From an uncultured Chloroflexota bacterium (GTDB lineage Bacteria; Chloroflexota; Chloroflexia; Chloroflexales; Roseiflexaceae), in contig CALFIC010000195.1 of the NCBI GenBank assembly GCA_937876225.1, positions 1 through 8,490 of the forward strand: 8,490 nucleotides of DNA, written 5' to 3'. A program made the translations under genes and the position numbers. Shown here one piece after another: positions 1-6,211 of the stretch (position 1 is the stretch's first letter; each line of letters begins with the position of its first letter). The notes under the pieces are model-generated. The model saw only the letters and a program-made list of their open reading frames with translations, was not told the DNA's origin and ran no database searches.

Positions 1-19
1 GAAGACTTGCGTTGCTCAT
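1..19 (-). CDS. 5' end of a divergent gene, cut by the window edge
   Basis: On the minus strand an ATG at 19-17 opens a frame reading Met-Ser-Asn-Ala-Ser-Leu before the sequence runs out. An AGAGG Shine-Dalgarno-like site lies at 32-28, eight bases upstream of this ATG, the same kind of site used by modA and the glycosyltransferases. That spacing is the main support. Six residues are too few to suggest a function. Because it is divergent from modA and shares its control region, it could be a transport or regulatory partner, but that is only inference. Confidence 0.4.
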
Positions 20-52
20 GAAAAAAACCTCTGGCAAAAAAATACTCTCTTC

Positions 53-58
53 ATCATA
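53..58 (-). promoter_or_regulatory. Possible -10 element for the divergent left-edge gene
   Basis: Read on the minus strand, 58-53 is TATGAT, five of six matches to the TATAAT consensus and about 34 bases upstream of the candidate ATG at 19. No convincing -35 hexamer is found 16-18 bases further upstream (GAATGA at 81-76 is poor), so this is a weak call. Confidence 0.22.
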
Positions 59-85
59 CAATACCCAACTGTCACTCATTCATTA

Positions 86-114
86 TTGCCAAATACTTAT
101 TAAATAAGTATACT
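86..114 (+). promoter_or_regulatory. modA promoter (sigma70/SigA type)
   Basis: TTGCCA at 86-91 and TATACT at 109-114 are separated by exactly 17 bases, the optimal spacing for a housekeeping sigma factor. Each hexamer differs from the consensus (TTGACA, TATAAT) at one or two positions. Transcription would start near 121, leaving a leader of about 29 bases that holds the AGAGGA ribosome site at 139-144, five bases before the modA ATG. A perfect palindrome fills most of the spacer and enters the -10 box. Confidence 0.65.
93..111. promoter_or_regulatory. 19-bp perfect palindrome, candidate operator
   Basis: ATACTTATT-A-AATAAGTAT is a perfect inverted repeat with 9-base arms around a single central base. 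It sits between the -35 and -10 of the modA promoter and covers the first three bases of the -10, where a bound dimeric regulator would block RNA polymerase. It also lies upstream of the divergent left-edge gene, so it could control both. As I recall it, the E. coli ModE site looks different, so a ModE-type regulator is not specifically supported. In AT-rich DNA short palindromes arise by chance, but 9-base perfect arms at this position are suggestive. Confidence 0.5.
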
Positions 115-149
115 GTGCATATCTCGACTACATATAACAGAGGAATCCC

Positions 150-920
150 ATGCAACGACGAAAATTTTTGGCAATCATAGCGAATTTGGCTGTGTGGCCG
201 GCAGTAACGGCATGCAGTGCCCCTACAAGCAGTGGCTTAAATCTGACTGTCGCGTCTTCGCTCAACAGCGTGATGCAAGCGCTCGACAAGGCGTATCAAT
301 CAACCAAAAACACTCCCGCCGCCAGTATCCAAGCAGGTGGCTCGGGGGCCCTCGCCCAACAAATCATCGATGGGGCGGCGAGTGATGTGTTTGCCGCCGC
401 CGATCATGCCTCGATGGACAAAGTGGTGGCTGCGAAGCTGATTGATGCCAGTGCCGTCAAGGTCATCGCACACACGGCGTTGGTGGTGGCGGTACGACCG
501 GGGGCAAATGTGCCTGATTTGGCTGCCTTGGCCACGGCTGGGGTCAACGTGGTGATGGCCGACAAAACTGTCCCGGCCGGCAAATATGGCCTGACGTTGC
601 TCAAAAACCTCGCCAAAACGTATGGTGCCGACTACGAAACCCACGTTACTGCCAATGTGGTCTCTTATGAAGCCAATGTCAAAGCGGTACTACAAAAAGT
701 GACCAACGGCGATGCCGATGCCGGGATTGTCTATGCCAGCGATGTGGTGGCACTGGGTGATAAAATACAGGTACTCACGATTCCTGCGGAATCAGCGGTG
801 ATTGCCGAATACGTAGCGGCACCCTTGCGCAACGCGGCGAGCAATGCCGCCGATTTCGTGGATTTCATTACCAGCGACAGCGCCAAAACAATTTGGCAAC
901 AGCATGGCTTTACGGTATAA
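150..920 (+). CDS. modA: Molybdate ABC transporter substrate-binding lipoprotein ModA
   Basis: Extracytoplasmic binding protein that captures molybdate (possibly tungstate) for the ModB permease. The 256-residue protein has a lipoprotein leader: basic N-terminus with a twin-arginine-like RRKFL (residues 3-7), a short hydrophobic stretch and a lipobox VTAC with the lipidated Cys at 22. The mature part follows ModA order: ASSL (35-38), GGSGALAQQI (63-72), DGAASDVFAAAD (74-85), VPAGKYG (141-147), NVK (176-178), GIVYASD (192-198) and a C-terminal HGF. Ser37, Ser65, Ala143, Val177 and Tyr195 line up with the oxyanion-binding residues known in E. coli ModA. The ATG at 150 is backed by AGAGGA at 139-144. 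modB follows after about 20 bases. The family call is secure; molybdate versus tungstate cannot be decided from sequence alone. Confidence 0.93.
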   Translation: MQRRKFLAIIANLAVWPAVTACSAPTSSGLNLTVASSLNSVMQALDKAYQSTKNTPAASIQAGGSGALAQQIIDGAASDVFAAADHASMDKVVAAKLIDASAVKVIAHTALVVAVRPGANVPDLAALATAGVNVVMADKTVPAGKYGLTLLKNLAKTYGADYETHVTANVVSYEANVKAVLQKVTNGDADAGIVYASDVVALGDKIQVLTIPAESAVIAEYVAAPLRNAASNAADFVDFITSDSAKTIWQQHGFTV

Positions 921-941
921 TCGCAGATTGTGGATGAACGT

Positions 942-1697
942 ATGCCCCTAAAAAACCGGCTAGTCGTGGTGCTGGCCCTACCGCTGCTCGCGCTCCTCAG
1001 CCTGCCGTTGCTGGGGTTGCTGGGGCGCAGTAGTGTCAGCGACGTCTGGCAGGCACTGGGCAGTGATGCCGTCCAGCAAGCGCTAGGACTGAGCATCATG
1101 ACCAGTGCCATTACCTTGGTGCTGTGTGTGGTACTGGGCACACCACTGGCAATTTGGCTCAGCCAAGGCACGCACCCGTGGGCGACGTTGATTGTCGATC
1201 TGCCCACGGTGTTGCCACCAGCGGTAGCCGGGCTGGCGTTGCTCAGTCTGTTTGGCCGCACAGGATGGATTGGCAGTCATGGATTGTTGCTGGCATTTAC
1301 CACTACGGCGGTGGTGATCGCGCAATTGTTTGTGGCGGCACCGTTGTATGTACGCGCCACGGTAGTGGCACTCAATGGCATCGACCGCGACATCGGCCAC
1401 GCCGCCACTATCGATGGTGCCGATATGTGGCAACAATGGCGCTACATCACGATTCCGTTGGCGTGGCCTGGCATCCAAGCGGGCATCGCGCTGGCGTTGG
1501 CGCGGGCGCTGGGGGAATTCGGGGCCACGGCATTGTTTGCCGGGAGCCTGCCTGGCCGCACCCGCACCCTGGCCTTGGCAATCTATGTGGCCGCCGAAAC
1601 AGAGCCGGCAGCGGCCATCGCAATGAGTGTGGTGCTCTTATTCACCGCTATGGCACTGTTATTTTTTATGAAAAATAAAAATGACGTGGTGCAATAA
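942..1697 (+). CDS. modB: Molybdate ABC transporter permease ModB
   Basis: Inner-membrane permease that forms the channel for molybdate delivered by ModA. It is hydrophobic throughout: an N-terminal membrane segment (about residues 4-27), then about four or five more. The cytoplasmic EAA loop that contacts the ATPase is clear at about residues 154-180 (AATIDGAD, then ITIPLAWPGIQAG), followed by the RALGEFGATALFAG block typical of ModB/CysT permeases. The length, 251 residues, is normal. I chose the ATG at 942, which has GTGGA seven bases upstream; an in-frame GTG at 930 would add four residues and has no better ribosome site. The gap to modA is 21 bases, so the two are surely cotranscribed. 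The partner ATPase ModC is not encoded downstream. The last dozen codons are strikingly AT-rich (FFMKNKN), unlike the body of the gene. Confidence 0.92.
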   Translation: MPLKNRLVVVLALPLLALLSLPLLGLLGRSSVSDVWQALGSDAVQQALGLSIMTSAITLVLCVVLGTPLAIWLSQGTHPWATLIVDLPTVLPPAVAGLALLSLFGRTGWIGSHGLLLAFTTTAVVIAQLFVAAPLYVRATVVALNGIDRDIGHAATIDGADMWQQWRYITIPLAWPGIQAGIALALARALGEFGATALFAGSLPGRTRTLALAIYVAAETEPAAAIAMSVVLLFTAMALLFFMKNKNDVVQ

Positions 1698-1710
1698 CCC
1701 ACAAATAGCT

Positions 1711-1744
1711 ACAGGGTATTGATACGGTTGCATCAACACCCTGT
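1711..1744. terminator. Hairpin between convergent modB and the DinB-like gene
   Basis: Arms 1711-1723 and 1732-1744 pair over 13 positions with a single A-C mismatch and an 8-base loop, giving a stable stem with a GC-rich base (ACAGGG/CCCTGT). It lies 14 bases after the modB stop and 31 bases after the minus-strand DinB-like stop, where a shared bidirectional terminator would be expected. Neither side has a proper T-tract, so it is not a textbook intrinsic terminator; it could also just block 3' exonucleases. Confidence 0.55.
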
Positions 1745-1774
1745 GCATAACAAAAATTAGCATCCACCAATAAA

Positions 1775-2353
1775 CTACAAATTCACCCCTTGTAGGCTTG
1801 CCAGCACGCCGATTTCGCCGACATGGAGCGAGGGGTGGAGCGTGGTGTAGTTGACCACAAATTGATCAACCGTGAGGCTACCCCAATAGCTGACCACCCC
1901 TTCGGCGATGGCAGGGATACAGACGGATTCACCGATGACCACTGCCCGCATGTGGGCTTCGTCCCAGCGTTGGCCGGTGCGGGCCACATCAAAGGCGTTG
2001 AGCGAGGTGGTGCCTTGGGCAGCCACCGCAGCAGCGTACTGTTGCAGTTCGGCGAGATTGATGTGTTGTGACAGCACGTCGACATCGGCGCTCGCCATGG
2101 CCGTGCCCATGTCACCGTAGGGGATGGCGAGGCGTTTGGTCCAATCTGATTGCGCATGGACTTGGGGGACGTTGGCCACAAAGCGGCTCAAGGTGATGTC
2201 TTCGATGCGCAATAAATGCCAAATGTTCCACACAATCGAATTGGTGGTGGCAGTTGGGCGGGTGCGCAACTGGGCTTCACTTAGTTTTTCAAAAAAGCGC
2301 GGAATGGTGTTGCCATGGAGGTGGGCGTGGTTGCGCTTGATGGCGTCAATCAT
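1775..2353 (-). CDS. DinB-fold (DinB/YfiT-like) putative metal-dependent protein
   Basis: A 192-residue protein of the DinB superfamily, four-helix-bundle proteins that usually hold a divalent metal through three histidines. Known members include low-molecular-weight thiol S-transferases and a DNA-damage-induced protein of Bacillus. The metal triad is visible: His46 in the NIWHLLRIED helix, and His173 and His177 in HPSLHVGEIGVLASLQG near the C-terminus, the usual end of the family. There is no signal peptide or membrane segment, so it should be cytoplasmic. The ATG at 2353 is preceded by AAAGGG (2366-2361) with a 7-base spacing. It lies 44 bases downstream of the flavin oxidoreductase gene on the same strand, with no obvious terminator between, so the pair is probably one operon. 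Substrate unknown; the family call is good, the reaction is not assignable. Confidence 0.8.
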   Translation of the reverse strand: MIDAIKRNHAHLHGNTIPRFFEKLSEAQLRTRPTATTNSIVWNIWHLLRIEDITLSRFVANVPQVHAQSDWTKRLAIPYGDMGTAMASADVDVLSQHINLAELQQYAAAVAAQGTTSLNAFDVARTGQRWDEAHMRAVVIGESVCIPAIAEGVVSYWGSLTVDQFVVNYTTLHPSLHVGEIGVLASLQGVNL

Positions 2354-2397
2354 GGAAAAACCCTTTCTGTCAGATGCATCGCTATGTCGGCAAAAAA

Positions 2398-3495
2398 CTA
2401 CTTATTGTACATTGGCCAAAATTTGGCGCTGGCGCGCTCGTACTGTACCGGGTAATGGGCTGGTTCGCCCAGCGCCACAGCCGCCCGCCACGGCCAATGG
2501 GGATCATCGAGGAAGGCTCGTCCGAGGGCGATTTGGTCGGCCTCACCATTCGCCAAAATTTGTTCGGCCACCAAAGGATCGCTAATCATCCCCACAGCAC
2601 GGGTGGTAATGCCGACTTCGCGTTTGACGCGGGCGGCAATCGGCACTTGGTAGCTGGGGGCCACCGCGACTTTGGCATCAGGTGAGGCACCACCACTCGA
2701 CACACAGATGAAGTGCAAGCCGGCGGCGTGGAGCATGGCAGCTTGGGCGACGGCATCATCGGGGGTCAAGCCCTCGGCATGCCAGTCGGTACCGTTGATA
2801 CGCGCCCCAAAAGCGATGTGGGCAGGGATAGCCGATTGCACCGCCTTGACCACGGCCAGGGGCAACGCCATGCGCCCGGCAAAGTCACCGCCCCATTGAT
2901 CGCTGCGTTTGTTAGACAACGGCGACACAAAGGATTGGAGCAAGTAGCCGTGGGCCAAATGGAGCTCGATGCTATCGACACCGGCAGCCACGGCGCGCAC
3001 GGCAGCATCGCGGAAGGCGGTAATGATGCGTTGGATGCCCGCGTCGTCGAGTTCGATGGGCACTTGCCAATTTTTGTCATAGGGGATGGCGCTCGGGGCG
3101 ACGACATGCCAACCACCCGCCTCGGGCATGATTTGGCCGTGGCCTTGACCGGGGGTCGGTGACGAGGCTTTGCGGCCGGCATGGCCTAGTTGGACACCAA
3201 ATTTGACGTGGGGCGCGACGGATTTGGCGAAGCTGATGACGTGAGCCATGGCACGCATCGAGGCATCGGAATACAATCCGAGGCACCCGTGCGAAATCCG
3301 TCCGATGCGTTCGACGCCGGTGGCTTCAATCACCACCAAGCCAGGGCTGGCGCTGGCCATGGCGGTTAAATGGGCAAGATGCCAGTCAGACATGACACCG
3401 TCGTTGGCTGAATATTGGCACATCGGCGCTACCGCGATGCGGTTGGCGACGGTCAACGGACCGAGCTGGAGCGGACTGAACAAGTGGGTGGTCAT
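2398..3495 (-). CDS. Old Yellow Enzyme family NAD(P)H:flavin oxidoreductase (XenA/YqjM-like)
   Basis: FMN-dependent ene-reductase of the thermophilic-like OYE class, reducing activated C=C bonds (enones, nitro compounds) with NAD(P)H. The 365-residue TIM barrel shows the class signatures: APMCQYSA with Cys26 and Tyr28 (flavin tuning and substrate protonation), QLGHAGRKA (102-110), HLAHGYLLQSF with the substrate-binding pair His179/His182, SNKRSDQWGG, and ALGRAFLDDPHWP near the end. PVQYER close to the C-terminus resembles the arginine-finger tail of YqjM; a tryptophan follows (Trp359), as in XenA. GGWHVVAPSAIPY and the overall length are closer to XenA than to the shorter YqjM. I chose the ATG at 3495, with AGGGA at 3508-3504 eight bases upstream; a TTG at 3498 would add one residue. 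Cytoplasmic; first gene of the pair with the DinB-like gene. Physiological substrate unknown. Confidence 0.9.
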   Translation of the reverse strand: MTTHLFSPLQLGPLTVANRIAVAPMCQYSANDGVMSDWHLAHLTAMASASPGLVVIEATGVERIGRISHGCLGLYSDASMRAMAHVISFAKSVAPHVKFGVQLGHAGRKASSPTPGQGHGQIMPEAGGWHVVAPSAIPYDKNWQVPIELDDAGIQRIITAFRDAAVRAVAAGVDSIELHLAHGYLLQSFVSPLSNKRSDQWGGDFAGRMALPLAVVKAVQSAIPAHIAFGARINGTDWHAEGLTPDDAVAQAAMLHAAGLHFICVSSGGASPDAKVAVAPSYQVPIAARVKREVGITTRAVGMISDPLVAEQILANGEADQIALGRAFLDDPHWPWRAAVALGEPAHYPVQYERASAKFWPMYNK

Positions 3496-3537
3496 CAACG
3501 TCTTCCCTGATATACAATAAGACTATATTCCATGGGC

Positions 3538-3566
3538 ATCATACCATGAGCCATTACCACAAAGAA
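3538..3566 (-). promoter_or_regulatory. Possible extended -10 promoter for the oxidoreductase operon
   Basis: In the 82-bp divergent spacer, the minus strand carries TATGAT at 3543-3538 preceded by TGG, an extended -10 arrangement, with a weak TTCTTT -35 at 3566-3561 and a 17-base spacer. Transcription would start about 35 bases before the oxidoreductase ATG. For tatD on the plus strand I found no convincing promoter here; TACAAT at 3513-3518 is the best -10-like word but lacks a -35. Confidence 0.33.
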
Positions 3567-3577
3567 TTTTTCACTCC

Positions 3578-4363
3578 ATGAACACACTACAATTTTTTGA
3601 TACCCACGCCCACTTGTGTAGTAGCCAATTTGATGACGACCGTGCCCTCGTATTGCAACGGATGCAGGCGGCAGGGGTCATACGCCACCTCGAAATCGCC
3701 TATAGCCTCGAGTCAGCCCGCCGCGTCGTCGAATTTGCCACGGCAACCGACCAATGCTGGGCGGTGGTGGGGGTACAACCCAATCACCCCGAAGATGCGT
3801 TGCAGCCTGATTGGATTGCCCAACTTCGCCAGATCGCCCAGCACCCCAAAGTGGTGGCGATTGGCGAAATCGGCTTTGACCACTTCCACCACAAAGCGCC
3901 AGTTGACGTCCAAGAGCAGATTTTTCGCCAACAAATCACGCTCGCAGCCGAGCTCAAACTCCCCATCGTCATCCATAGTCGCGATGCTCACGCCGACACC
4001 CTGCGGGTGCTGCGTGAGGTACGGCACCCTTATGGTGTCGTAATGCATTCGTTTGCGGGGGATTTGGCGTATGCCCGTGAATGCATTGCGGTGGGCTGTA
4101 CGTTGTCGCTGAGTGGCCCAATTACCTTCCGTAATAATCAGGCCATGCAACTGGTGGTCCAGCAACTTGATTTGGCGCATCTGATGATTGAAACAGATAG
4201 TCCGTACCTGGCACCGCACCCCTACCGTGGCAAACGCAACGAGCCGACCTATGTGGTACAGGTTGCCCAACAGATTGCGTTGCTCCACGAATGTAGTATC
4301 GACCACGTCGCCCAACAAACTTGGCAAAACGCCTGTCGGGTGTTTGGGTTGCCGGTGGCATAG
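3578..4363 (+). CDS. tatD: TatD family metal-dependent hydrolase (DNase)
   Basis: Cytoplasmic amidohydrolase-fold nuclease of the TatD/YcfH family; characterised members act as metal-dependent 3'-5' exonucleases or deoxyribonucleases. At 261 residues it has normal length and all metal ligands: DTHAHL (His10, His12), AIGEIGFD (Glu97), LPIVIHSRDAHADTL (His133), VMHSFAGD (His157) and IETDSPYLAPHPYRGKRNEP (Asp207). One oddity is GVQPNHPE at 65-72, where most relatives have G-x-H-P; this histidine is not a metal ligand, so activity should survive. The ATG at 3578 fits the family start exactly, but there is only a weak AAAGAA ribosome site 11 bases upstream. It is divergent from the oxidoreductase and 50 bases upstream of the glycosyltransferase run, from which a hairpin partly separates it. 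Which TatD paralogue it is cannot be told. Confidence 0.93.
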   Translation: MNTLQFFDTHAHLCSSQFDDDRALVLQRMQAAGVIRHLEIAYSLESARRVVEFATATDQCWAVVGVQPNHPEDALQPDWIAQLRQIAQHPKVVAIGEIGFDHFHHKAPVDVQEQIFRQQITLAAELKLPIVIHSRDAHADTLRVLREVRHPYGVVMHSFAGDLAYARECIAVGCTLSLSGPITFRNNQAMQLVVQQLDLAHLMIETDSPYLAPHPYRGKRNEPTYVVQVAQQIALLHECSIDHVAQQTWQNACRVFGLPVA

Positions 4364-4374
4364 CAAACTAGCTA

Positions 4375-4400
4375 TAGCGCGCTGATTGCATAGCGTGCTA
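4375..4400 (+). terminator. Hairpin between tatD and the glycosyltransferase run
   Basis: TAGCGCGCT (4375-4383) pairs with AGCGTGCTA (4392-4400) over nine positions, one a G-U wobble, with an 8-base loop. It starts 12 bases after the tatD stop and ends 13 bases before the next ATG. No T-tract follows (GAAAGAACCC), so it may be a weak terminator, an attenuator or an mRNA-processing structure. The word GCATAGC also occurs twice here (4359-4365, 4389-4395). A poor promoter-like pair, TTGCCG 4349-4354 and TATAGC 4373-4378 with an 18-base spacer, overlaps it. Confidence 0.35.
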
Positions 4401-4413
4401 GAAAGAACCCCGC

Positions 4414-5508
4414 ATGCGGATTTTGTTGATTGGTCCCACCACACCCCACCGTGGTGGAGTAGCCCACTTCACCAGCATGCTGAGTAATTTTTTGCATCAG
4501 CAGCATATAGTAACGACATGGGGCTTTGCGCCACTCTACCCCGCCTGGCTCTTCCCGGGCAATACGGCCGCTGACCCGAGTCAACAGCCGATTGCCTGTC
4601 AAGTCGACCGGTGGCTTGATGGCGGCAATCCGCTGTCGTGGTGGCGGGCCTGCCGCCAGATTGCCCCCGGTCAATTCGACCTCATCATCTGGCAATGGTG
4701 GACACCGTATTGGATCCCGTTGATTTGGTTGTTGTCCCTAGCAGCCCGCCGCGCCCGCATCACCACCATCGCTATTAGTCATCAATTGGTGGAACCTGAT
4801 GCAGCCGCATGGCAACGCTGGTTGGCCCAGGTGATGCTCCAGCGCGCCGATGGGGTAATTTTTTTGGGGAATCATGCCACCCAATTGCCCAACTGGCAAC
4901 GCCCGTGGCGAGTCACACCATTACCCATTCATGCGGCGGTGGTAGGGAGTACTATTCCAGACCAACCCACGGCGCGGCAACGCATCGGGGTGCCAGTTGA
5001 TGCCCAGATTGCATTGTGTTTGGGGTTTGTACGACCCTACAAAGGCATCGACACTATCATCAGCGCCATGGCCACCAGCCCACACACCTATCTTTTGCTC
5101 ATTGCCGGGGAATGGTGGCAAGCTCGCCAACCTATAGAAGACTTGATTCGGCGCCACCAGCTGAAGCAACGCGTCATCATCCACGACCACTATATCGCCA
5201 ACGAGCAGATTGTCGATTATGTGCAGGCGGCTGACCTGCTCGTGTTACCATATCGCAGTGGCAGTGTGAGTGGTGTGGCGACGTTGGCGGCCACGGTGGG
5301 ATTGCCGATTATCGCCAGCACCGTCGGTGCGATTGCCAATCAATCGGGTGTGGTCGCCCGAATTGCACCGAATCAGCCATCAGCCTGGCAGGCTGCCGTC
5401 ACGCAGTTTTTTACAAAAAAATCAGCTCGGGTAATCCCAATACATGACACCACGTGGCAACAATTACAGCAGGCAATCGAAGAGGTGTGGAATGACTGTA
5501 ACGCCTAA
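4414..5508 (+). CDS. GT4-like glycosyltransferase (GT-B fold)
   Basis: First gene of the glycosyltransferase run; 364 residues, predicted to move a sugar from a nucleotide donor to a lipid-linked or glycan acceptor at the inner face of the membrane. The N-terminal domain starts MRILLIGPTTPHRGGVAHFT, a typical GT-B first strand with a glycine-rich loop, and includes a hydrophobic stretch at about 98-110. The C-terminal donor domain has LGFVRPYKGID (203-213), LLLIAGEWW (227-235), VDYVQAADLLVLPY (267-280) and SGVATLAATVGLPIIAS (286-302). The glutamates of the usual E-x7-E motif are replaced by Ser284 and Ala292, as in a subset of GT4 proteins. The ATG at 4414 is the only reasonable start; its ribosome site is weak (AGAAAG). 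The 3' end overlaps the next gene by 17 bases. Sugar and acceptor cannot be assigned. Confidence 0.85.
   Translation: MRILLIGPTTPHRGGVAHFTSMLSNFLHQQHIVTTWGFAPLYPAWLFPGNTAADPSQQPIACQVDRWLDGGNPLSWWRACRQIAPGQFDLIIWQWWTPYWIPLIWLLSLAARRARITTIAISHQLVEPDAAAWQRWLAQVMLQRADGVIFLGNHATQLPNWQRPWRVTPLPIHAAVVGSTIPDQPTARQRIGVPVDAQIALCLGFVRPYKGIDTIISAMATSPHTYLLLIAGEWWQARQPIEDLIRRHQLKQRVIIHDHYIANEQIVDYVQAADLLVLPYRSGSVSGVATLAATVGLPIIASTVGAIANQSGVVARIAPNQPSAWQAAVTQFFTKKSARVIPIHDTTWQQLQQAIEEVWNDCNA
5481..5485 (+). promoter_or_regulatory. Ribosome site that fixes the second glycosyltransferase start
   Basis: AGAGG lies inside the end of the preceding gene, six bases before the ATG at 5492. This supports 5492 over an in-frame ATG at 5444 that would add 16 residues with no family likeness. 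Confidence 0.7.
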
Positions 5509-6187
5509 ACTCGCCGTGGTCATCCCCGTCTACAACGAGCTCCACACCTTGGAAGCCATCGTCACTAAGCTCGGGCAACTACCCTTTGCCATTGAAGTGA
5601 TTGTGGTCGATGATGCCTCGACGGATGGTACCCGTGCGGTGGCTCAACGGCTCGCAGACACCCACACCATCCAGCTCGTATGCCACGCCCACAATCGTGG
5701 CAAAGGGGCGGCCATCCGCAGTGCCTTGGCGCTGGTACAGGCGCCGGTGGTCGTCATCCAAGACGCCGACCTCGAATACGACCCCCACGATTTCGTGGCG
5801 ATGCTGGCCTGTATTGATGCCGGCGCAGACGTAGTCTATGGCACCCGCTTTGGACGGGGAATGCCACACGGCATGCTACTAACCCATTTTGTGGCCAATC
5901 GACTGTTGACCTTTTGTTTCAATCTATGCTACGGCAGTCGCCTGAGTGACCTCGAGACTTGCTACAAAATGTGGCGTACCACCGTGCTCGCCGGTATTAG
6001 CATCGACAATGACCGCTTTGACATTGACCCCGAACTAACTGCCAAAGTGGTACGAAGCGGTCACCTCATCCACGAAGTAGCAGTGGCGTATCAGGGCCGT
6101 CCCTATCGGGCTGGCAAAAAAATCAGACCGCGTGATGCATTCAGTGCATTGACGGCGATATGGCGGTACCGGCGCTGGCACAAATAA
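5492..6187 (+). CDS. GT2 glycosyltransferase, polyprenyl-phosphate sugar synthase-like
   Basis: A 231-residue GT-A enzyme of the dolichol/undecaprenyl-phosphate sugar synthase type, which moves a hexose from a nucleotide sugar to polyprenyl phosphate. Motifs in order: LAVVIPVYNE (7-16), VIVVDDASTDGT (36-47), NRGKGAAIRSAL (68-79), VIQDADLEYDP (88-98) with the metal-binding Asp91-x-Asp93, VVYGTRF, then SRLSDLETCYKMWR and RFDIDPELTAKVVRSG, which are characteristic of DPM1/GtrB-like enzymes. The protein ends with AGKKIRPRDAFSALTAIWRYR and has no C-terminal membrane helices, as in the soluble branch; FNLCYG and nearby hydrophobic residues may touch the membrane. It overlaps the preceding gene by 17 bases and is followed after 24 bases by the next GT4 gene. 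It may supply a lipid-linked sugar to the neighbours' product. Sugar specificity unknown. Confidence 0.88.
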   Translation: MTVTPKLAVVIPVYNELHTLEAIVTKLGQLPFAIEVIVVDDASTDGTRAVAQRLADTHTIQLVCHAHNRGKGAAIRSALALVQAPVVVIQDADLEYDPHDFVAMLACIDAGADVVYGTRFGRGMPHGMLLTHFVANRLLTFCFNLCYGSRLSDLETCYKMWRTTVLAGISIDNDRFDIDPELTAKVVRSGHLIHEVAVAYQGRPYRAGKKIRPRDAFSALTAIWRYRRWHK

Positions 6188-6211
6188 CGCCGGTGTCCAC
6201 GAGGATAGATT

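Noticed and set aside
731..1261. A 176-codon open frame on the minus strand, antisense to modA/modB
   Set aside because: It is a shadow of modB codon usage: Ser/Ala/Thr-rich with no family motif, and the plus-strand frame has clear ModA and ModB signatures throughout.
1124..1678. A 184-codon plus-strand frame overlapping modB
   Set aside because: Low-complexity translation rich in Gly, His, Trp and Arg, with no ribosome site or motifs; modB in the other frame is unambiguous.
2373..2380. Palindrome GATGCATC between the oxidoreductase and DinB-like genes
   Set aside because: Eight-base self-complementary words occur often by chance; no terminator or promoter context surrounds it.
3531..3548. 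Short inverted repeat CATGG/CCATG in the oxidoreductase-tatD spacer as an operator
   Set aside because: Arms are only five bases long with an 8-base spacer, within chance expectation.
3713..4444. A 243-codon minus-strand frame antisense to tatD
   Set aside because: It covers a fully conserved tatD gene and shows no recognisable domain; long antisense frames are expected with this codon usage.
5444..5491. In-frame 5' extension of the second glycosyltransferase to an upstream ATG
   Set aside because: The extra 16 residues are not family-like, overlap the preceding gene deeply and lack a ribosome site, whereas 5492 has AGAGG six bases upstream.
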